Assembly (NCBI GenBank): GCA_025667525.1 | Contig: CM046878.1 | Span: 94,131,237-94,195,236, forward strand | Origin: Glebionis coronaria | Lineage: Eukaryota > Streptophyta > Magnoliopsida > Asterales > Asteraceae | Reading direction: 5' to 3' | Length of the DNA: 64,000 nucleotides | Shown here: in pieces, positions 58,175 through 64,000 of the stretch | Layout of the letters: each line of letters opens with the position of its first letter | How positions within the stretch are numbered: position 1 is the first letter of the stretch | Notes under the pieces: generated by a model | What the model saw: the letters and a program-made list of their open reading frames with translations, nothing else | Told to the model about the DNA's origin: nothing | The model's database searches: none | Program-made: the position numbers and the translations under genes

Positions 58175-61100
58175 TTATGAACTTGGAGGAGTCTGACAAA
58201 CCTTCTCATATTGGTAAGGAATAAATCTGATCAAATTCTTTGCCACGTCACTTGAATAATCTATCTCCAGCTGAGTGTCCTTCATCTTTTCCAAAACAGC
58301 CTTGGATATGAAATACTGAGCATCCACAAGTAGATACTCAGCAAACTTTGTAGAACTCAAATGGTATACACCAGCAGCTGAATATAACCTACATTTAAGA
58401 CCACTGAGGTCATCTTCAAGATCCTTCCATATTTCAGGATCTTCCTCATTTGTCCCACACATTCTTTTGAATGTGGTCCAAAGTTTTATTCCATTAGCTG
58501 AAGTTGGTGCTTCAGCCTCATACTTGGTCTCTAGTAACCTCCAAAGGTCCACCAAGTTTTCTCTATCACAACTTGCAAATAAAGATATGAGAGTGGTAAA
58601 AGTGTGTACCTCCTTGCCAAATCTTCCAATCTTCCAGAATCCACATTCATCCTCATCATAACTCACAATTGGATTCCTCGAATCTAATGGTAACACCTGC
58701 ACCATATCTGAAGCTTCTAATGGGGAGAGCTTGAGGCTCTTTCTAATAACTGCTTCACTTGGATATAGTGGATTCATATCTTTTGGAAACTCAAGTTTAA
58801 ATCCCTTCTTCACTGGCCTGGGAACTATCATAGCTTTCTTGATTTCCATCTCTTCTGCAAGTTGCTCCTTTCTTTCATCTGAAAGAAGTCTGAGAGTGTT
58901 TTCTTCCTGCACTCTCACCCAAATAGGATAAGCCCTATGTTCCAACTCATCAAATGTCAAAGCCTTCAACTTCTGATGTGTCCATCCAACTCCATGACAT
59001 CTGAGCAACATAAAGTAGAGCTCTCTTCTATCCCTTTTTAATTCTGAGAGAATATTGCTTGCCTTGTGCTTCAAAATCACCTTACAATCCTTCTGAACTC
59101 TAAGAAGAAGCTCCAAACCCCATATTTGATCTGAAATAGTCAAGTCTGGATTATCCATACAGCTTTCTTCCCAAGAATTGTACATTTGAACCACCTCTGG
59201 CATGTCAAAGTCAACCTGCAATTTTAAATCTCTCAACTTTTCCCTAGCAAGCTCATCACCATACTCAAGCCTTTCTGGTTCTATAATCATCACACTTGAG
59301 TCTGAGCTAGCTCCATCATTTTCTTCTTCAGAAGTCACAACAAATAGTGACTTTTCCTTTTCACCTTGTTCCATCATTTGTTCAGCCAATCTTCTATCAA
59401 ATTCAACTTGGGCTGCATCCTTTGGAACAATTTCTTCTACCAATTTACCCTTACCCTTATCTGATGGTGCAATGGTTGGTAAGGTAGATGGTAATACATG
59501 AGTAGAAACTTCTTTGATGATAGATGATGACTGGAATACATCACCTTCATGTGCAGGTCTGTCAACGCCCAAATTTCCTCTATCAGCGCCCAAAATACTT
59601 CTATCAGCGTCCAAATTTGTCTTGTCAACGCTCAAATATTTTCCCTCAGCGCCTTGTGTAACCTCTCTCAACACAGCTGTAAATGATAAATTTAGATTGG
59701 TTGGAGAGATTAAGGACGTATCAAAACCTGTTTGTTCCTTCAAAGTTGTAAGGGCTTCAGCAACATCCATTGATTGACCATCTTGGCTGCCCTTATCACT
59801 CAGATTTCTTTGATCTTCCTCCCCTTTGGAAGACTCCTCCATACCCCTCCTAGCATGATCACTTTCCAAAACAACAATCCTCTCCCTCAATTGCTTGAGT
59901 TCAAGGCCTTGTGAGCTGACAATTTGTACCAAGTCTGCATTTTGCTTTTGCAAGCTAATGTAGACTGCCGTCAATTCCAAAAGAGTCATTGGTTCCAGTC
60001 TGCCCTCTTCTGAAATGGGGATTTGACCTCCCAAGTCAGATTCATTGGGCAAGGATGAGGACTTAATGATGGTGGGACTGCCTTGGCCAGCATCTAAGCC
60101 AGAACCAATAGTCCCAGCCTCATCCAGGTCACCAGCCACACTTGTGGTGGTGGTTCTCTCTGCTACATGGCTAGGACCACTAGAGGAGAACACTCCAGTA
60201 GTCCTTTGGCGTTTTATCAACCTATATTCAGGTGGTGTGGAAGATGGTGTGGAAGAATGGGTAGATGTGGGTTGGTTAAGGGGTGTTTGGGATTGTGAAG
60301 GTTGGGTGTCAGCGTTGGAAATAGGCACATCAACGCCAACATTTGATGTGTCAGCGTCAAAGGGTTCTTGGTCAATTTGCATTTGTTCAGGTGAGGGTAA
60401 AGGTTCAGGAATGGGTTCAAGTTGTGATTGAGGGTCAATTTGAGGTTGGGGGTCTGGTTGGGGTTGTGCTGTTGCAATAACAGCAAGCATGGCTTGGGTT
60501 AAAGGTAAATCTCTATGGGGTGGTGAATTAATCTTTGTAAAAATAGCTTTCTTTTGTTCAGGGATCTTATAAAAATCATTGTGATACCTTGAACAATAAC
60601 CTTGATCATCAAAAATCATTTGCAGAAAACGGGGATAAGCTAAAGTCATTTTTGTCCCCTTGTTTTTACACATCCCTTCAAAAATCATTTTAGAATAGTT
60701 ATATTTTTGCCCTGTTGCAATGCACACAATAGCACTGGCAATGGATCTATTGATCTCATTGTGTGCAGTACATTTGGGACTCAAACATTGAAGGAGGATG
60801 TAGATGAGGTACTTCCAGGCTGGGGGAAATTCCTGCTTATGATACTTATTTAGAGTACCTTCATCAGGAAAAGGATATCCCAAAGCCCTAAGCCCTTGTT
60901 CTATTTCATTTATGGGAAGGATGGCTACACCATCAGCATCATCAAGATGCAAGGCCTGGCGTACCAAGGCCTCAGTAACCACCCAAGACCTCCCATGAAC
61001 AATAGAAGTTAATATGGTCACTCTATTAACTGTTAAGGAACTGACAGTGGTCCAAAACTGCTTAATGTGTGTGACTGGAATGAGTGGTGCATGAGAAAGA

Positions 61101-61246
61101 GCATACCTTAATGGGGATGCGTTCAAATACGCCACCATTTGTGTGTATTGAGGAAACAAATCATTATCAGCAACAAGATAAGCAATCATGTTGTGTTGAG
61201 ACTTGAACCCCAAATCCAATTCTGCTGAGTTAAACTTTGGTGCCAT
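58175..61246 (-). CDS. Extra post-pol ORF of Copia C, 1023 residues, function unknown
   Basis: An intact frame from MAPKFNSAELDLGFKS to a stop shortly before the purine tract. N-terminal conserved region (about 20-240) with ASPLRYALSHAPLIPVTHIK and NRSIASAIVCIATGQK. A Pro/Gln/Asp linker (about 258-335) with PQPDPQPQ repeats. A probable coiled coil (about 425-465, LTAVYISLQKQNADLVQIVS). A seven-residue repeat at 538-565 (LSVDKTN, LDADRSI, LGADRGN, LGVDRPA). A charged helical C-terminal region (about 655-1010). There is no signal peptide or membrane segment, so it is not an obvious envelope protein. Similar N-terminal regions occur in Asteraceae repeat proteins, from recall; no function is established. 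Confidence 0.85.
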   Translation of the reverse strand: MAPKFNSAELDLGFKSQHNMIAYLVADNDLFPQYTQMVAYLNASPLRYALSHAPLIPVTHIKQFWTTVSSLTVNRVTILTSIVHGRSWVVTEALVRQALHLDDADGVAILPINEIEQGLRALGYPFPDEGTLNKYHKQEFPPAWKYLIYILLQCLSPKCTAHNEINRSIASAIVCIATGQKYNYSKMIFEGMCKNKGTKMTLAYPRFLQMIFDDQGYCSRYHNDFYKIPEQKKAIFTKINSPPHRDLPLTQAMLAVIATAQPQPDPQPQIDPQSQLEPIPEPLPSPEQMQIDQEPFDADTSNVGVDVPISNADTQPSQSQTPLNQPTSTHSSTPSSTPPEYRLIKRQRTTGVFSSSGPSHVAERTTTTSVAGDLDEAGTIGSGLDAGQGSPTIIKSSSLPNESDLGGQIPISEEGRLEPMTLLELTAVYISLQKQNADLVQIVSSQGLELKQLRERIVVLESDHARRGMEESSKGEEDQRNLSDKGSQDGQSMDVAEALTTLKEQTGFDTSLISPTNLNLSFTAVLREVTQGAEGKYLSVDKTNLDADRSILGADRGNLGVDRPAHEGDVFQSSSIIKEVSTHVLPSTLPTIAPSDKGKGKLVEEIVPKDAAQVEFDRRLAEQMMEQGEKEKSLFVVTSEEENDGASSDSSVMIIEPERLEYGDELAREKLRDLKLQVDFDMPEVVQMYNSWEESCMDNPDLTISDQIWGLELLLRVQKDCKVILKHKASNILSELKRDRRELYFMLLRCHGVGWTHQKLKALTFDELEHRAYPIWVRVQEENTLRLLSDERKEQLAEEMEIKKAMIVPRPVKKGFKLEFPKDMNPLYPSEAVIRKSLKLSPLEASDMVQVLPLDSRNPIVSYDEDECGFWKIGRFGKEVHTFTTLISLFASCDRENLVDLWRLLETKYEAEAPTSANGIKLWTTFKRMCGTNEEDPEIWKDLEDDLSGLKCRLYSAAGVYHLSSTKFAEYLLVDAQYFISKAVLEKMKDTQLEIDYSSDVAKNLIRFIPYQYEKVCQTPPSS

Positions 61247-62499
61247 TGATGAAAGCTGTTAATTTGAAGTGTAGAAGATGAAGTTGATAAGAGAAAAGTG
61301 TTAGACAAGAATTATAGATACCCTGTTTAAAAATAGGAGCCAAATTTATAGGAGATAAAGAATGCATGTGATTGGCCCAAAAATAGGCAAAGATTTTCAA
61401 AAACTAATCATGAAAATATTGAAAAAGTTATAAGTTATCTCATGCATTTAATGAAAGTAACAACTCCTAAAATTACGGCTTGAAAATATGTCAAAAAGTA
61501 ACAACTGGGTAGGTCCCATTGAGTGTCAACGGTCAAAAATAACCTATCAACGCCCAACGGCTATAATCTTGTCAACGTTCGCCTAAAGCCATGTCAGCGT
61601 CCAATTTGGTCTCAACAACGCTTGGAAAAATCTTGTCAGCGTCCAAAAATAAAATTGTTTTAAAAAGTGAAAAATGACCTTAACAAGTAATTTATCCTAG
61701 AGAAGATAACCAAAAGCTGATAATTACTATAGGGCGGCAAGCACTGTCCAGTTATGCACACTTGCATAAGCAAGATAGACATAACAGTCCTCTAGTGTCC
61801 CTTGCTAACCAAAATTCTTAACAACAAAGTCACCTTATAAAATCCTTGTTACTCCCAGGTAAATCCCATATCAAAATCATTCCCAAGTCTCCCAACAGAC
61901 CACAACCAATTCTAGGCCAAAAATGTCTTGGCAGCATGCAAAGTTGATATATTATGCATGCTACAGTGCCTCATGGTTTAGTAAAACTAACCCATACTCA
62001 CCTGTGGACACAATCTAGAATTGTGATAAGAGTATCATATGGATACCCAAAAATCCTAAAGGTTCCTAAAACCTCCCCTTAAACTATGATACAAAAAGTT
62101 TGCTAAAATCATGCATGAACATAAAAAATTTATGTCAAGATAGGAATGAAACATTCCAACCATCATCCATAAATAAAAACTTGTCCAAATGCTTCTCCAT
62201 TGATCCATAAGCAACTCTGTATCCAATGGTATACTGCTAACACCATCTGCACATTTAGATTGAAAACCACAAAACTAACATTGTTGCTGACAACGCCCCG
62301 ATAACACACAACAGCGTTGAAGGAATCTTTGTCAGCGTTAGACAATTATATTGCTGACAACGTTGCAAAAACACTTATCAGTGTTCAAACAACCTTTGTC
62401 AGTGTTAAAAAAATATAGTGGAAAATCTAAATCATTAATAAGACCAATAATAATGTATCATCCTGTACATACTTTTACAAAAAGAATCCAAAACACATA
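61247..62499 (-). other. C spacer between pol and the extra ORF
   Basis: No reading frame of note. Two clusters of the TCARCG-type word occur: 61526, 61547, 61572, 61594, 61615, 61636, and 62290, 62311, 62332, 62357, 62378, 62399 (plus-strand positions, minor variants included). The extra ORF would need a spliced or internally started message. Confidence 0.7.
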
Positions 62500-64000
62500 T
62501 TAAGTGAGATTAACCATTCCAATACTTGTTACCAAGTATTGAAATCTTCCAGTATCAAAAGGTTTAGTTAATAAATCTGACACATTTTCCTCAGTGTCAA
62601 CCCTATCTGGTTGTATTAAACCTTTCTCAAAGCAATCTCTTATAAAATGGTGTCTAATTTCTATGTGTTTAGTTTTAGAATGATGTACAGGATTCTTAAT
62701 GATGCATAAAGTACTATTATTGTCAACAAATATCTTAGTATGCATGAAATTATACCCATAGTCCAACAGCTGGTTTTGAATCCACAACACTTGACCACAA
62801 CATGCTGCTGCAGCCACATACTCTGCTTCAGTTGTAGAGTTAGCCACCACTGTTTGTTTCTTGCATTGCCAAGATATTAATCTGCTCCCAAGAAACTGAC
62901 ATCCACCAGTTGTGGATTTCCTATCAAACTTATCACCTCCATAATCACTATCTGAATATGCAATCAGCTCCAATGGTGAATCCTTTGGGTACCACAAACC
63001 AAGACTGGGAAAGCATCTTAGGTACCTAAAGATCCTCTTGACAGCATAAAGGTGACATTCTTTGAGAGTCACTTGATGGCGTGCACAAGCACACACAGCA
63101 AACATGATATCAGGTCTGGAAGCAGTAAGATACATCAAGGATCCAATCATGGATCTATAATGCCTGACATCAACATCTTTCCCATCTCCAATCTTTCCCC
63201 AAGGGTGTTCTCTATCCATAGGAGTAGTAGCCCTCTTTTCATGTGGAGAAAAGCCAAACTTCTTCAAGATTTCAGCAACATAATTGTCCTGGGAGATGAA
63301 GATACCATCCTCTTTCTGCTGAACTTGTAAACCAAGAAAGAAGTTCATCTCCCCCATAGCACTCATCTTGAATATGTCTGTCATAAGCTTGGAGAAATCC
63401 TCACTCATCTTTGGATCAGTAGACCCAAAAATGATATCATCAACATAGACCTGCACAAGCAACACATCTTTGCCTTTCTTCTTTGTAAATAGTGTCTGAT
63501 CTATGGTGCCCCTCTTGAATCCATTGTCCACCAAATATGTAGACAAGGTACCATACCATGCTCTAGGGGCTTGATGAAGGCCATACATAGCCTTTTTGAC
63601 TCTATACACTTTATCTGGATGCTCTGGATCCTCAAAACCAGGAGGTTGCATGACATATACTTCCTCAACAATGGTGCCATACAAGAATGCACTTTTGACA
63701 TCCATTTGATAGACTGTGAAGCCCATGCAAGATGCATAGGCTAGAAAAATCCTAATAGCTTCAATCCTTGCAACTGGTGCAAAGACCTCCTCATAGTCTA
63801 TCCCCTCCTCTTGTGTATAACCTTGAGCCACTAACCTTGCCTTGTTTCTGACCACAATACCTCTTTCATCTCTTTTGTTCCTGAGAACCCATCTTGTCCC
63901 TATAGGTCTGACATATCTAGGATAATCAACCAGCTCCCAAACATCCTGAATTGCAAATTGGTGAAGCTCATCCTGCATTGCTTCCACCCAACTTGGCTCT
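62500..64000 (-). CDS. pol: C pol, reverse transcriptase and RNase H, partial at the window edge
   Basis: The frame is open from the right edge; the Met at 63987 is internal. Counting from it: TRWVLRNK (31-38), [10 protein letters not shown] (50-59), QMDVKSAFL (94-102), the catalytic YVDDIIFG (181-188), the RNase H start [10 protein letters not shown] (about 345), the Glu in TEAEYVAAA (about 397) and Asp in [10 protein letters not shown] (about 427), and [11 protein letters not shown]. The stop is at 62500. All visible catalytic residues are present and no break is seen. It copies the element RNA within the particle. Integrase, protease and gag lie beyond the window. Confidence 0.95.
   Translation of the reverse strand, partial: EPSWVEAMQDELHQFAIQDVWELVDYPRYVRPIGTRWVLRNKRDERGIVVRNKARLVAQGYTQEEGIDYEEVFAPVARIEAIRIFLAYASCMGFTVYQMDVKSAFLYGTIVEEVYVMQPPGFEDPEHPDKVYRVKKAMYGLHQAPRAWYGTLSTYLVDNGFKRGTIDQTLFTKKKGKDVLLVQVYVDDIIFGSTDPKMSEDFSKLMTDIFKMSAMGEMNFFLGLQVQQKEDGIFISQDNYVAEILKKFGFSPHEKRATTPMDREHPWGKIGDGKDVDVRHYRSMIGSLMYLTASRPDIMFAVCACARHQVTLKECHLYAVKRIFRYLRCFPSLGLWYPKDSPLELIAYSDSDYGGDKFDRKSTTGGCQFLGSRLISWQCKKQTVVANSTTEAEYVAAAACCGQVLWIQNQLLDYGYNFMHTKIFVDNNSTLCIIKNPVHHSKTKHIEIRHHFIRDCFEKGLIQPDRVDTEENVSDLLTKPFDTGRFQYLVTSIGMVNLT

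Larger units (their letters stand above)
57598..64000 (-). mobile_element. Copia retrotransposon C (visible 3' part, apparently intact)
   Basis: On the minus strand: pol running in from the right edge, 1.25-kb spacer, an extra 1023-codon ORF, purine tract and 3' LTR. An additional ORF between pol and the 3' LTR is the layout of the SIRE (Maximus) branch of Copia. No nonsense codon or frameshift is seen in either long frame, so it is probably the youngest element in the stack, as its innermost position also implies. Confidence 0.9.

Noticed and set aside
60045..60431. 128-codon plus-strand frame
   Set aside because: Antisense shadow of the intact extra ORF of Copia C.

Overview
The window looks like heterochromatic, AT-rich nuclear DNA of a flowering plant. 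It contains Copia and Gypsy (Athila-type) LTR retrotransposons, hAT, Stowaway, PIF/Harbinger-like and Mutator-like elements, tRNA-Met and tRNA-Asp type primer-binding sites, and no bacterial or viral gene organisation. The type of Gypsy pol and the extra open reading frame after a Copia pol remind me of repeats common in Asteraceae. That family assignment is recall plus inference, not proof. I see no rRNA gene, no canonical tRNA gene and no intact host gene.

Left part, 1-26155: intergenic DNA studded with small DNA transposons, several with target-site duplications readable by eye (2797-3598, 4615-4862, 11596-12005, 19736-22622). At 6132-9186 lies a 3-kb inverted repeat built from a 20-bp minisatellite. 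A decayed multi-exon host gene on the minus strand (about 12628-18430) appears to have been split by a 4.5-kb LTR element without coding capacity (13587-18098). At 19550-22846 a Mutator-like element sits inside a PIF/Harbinger-like element. Two decayed copies of one coding sequence lie at 23850-24396 and 25757-25935.

Right part, 26156-64000: one stack of nested retrotransposons. Copia E (minus strand, 3' LTR at 26156-26881) was entered by an unclassified 2.8-kb insertion (28876-31659), by the 9.1-kb non-autonomous LTR element D (33133-42278), and by Athila-like Gypsy F (from 42594). F carries a PIF/Harbinger-like element in its integrase gene (45489-46609), and its 5' LTR was cut by Copia A (from 53493). 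A was cut by Copia B (from 56710), and B by Copia C (from 57598). C runs off the right edge, so the other halves of A, B, C, F and E must lie beyond the window. E, F and A carry stops or frameshifts. The visible part of C is intact.

The most unusual signal is in C and its relative A. A short word, TCARCG, recurs at almost exactly 21-bp steps in the LTR, at two places inside the extra ORF (where it yields a seven-residue repeat) and twice in the non-coding spacer. Element D has a comparable feature: a palindromic GGAACCGCGG module of about 65 bp in both ends of each LTR, once just upstream of the TATA box, and three times inside the element.
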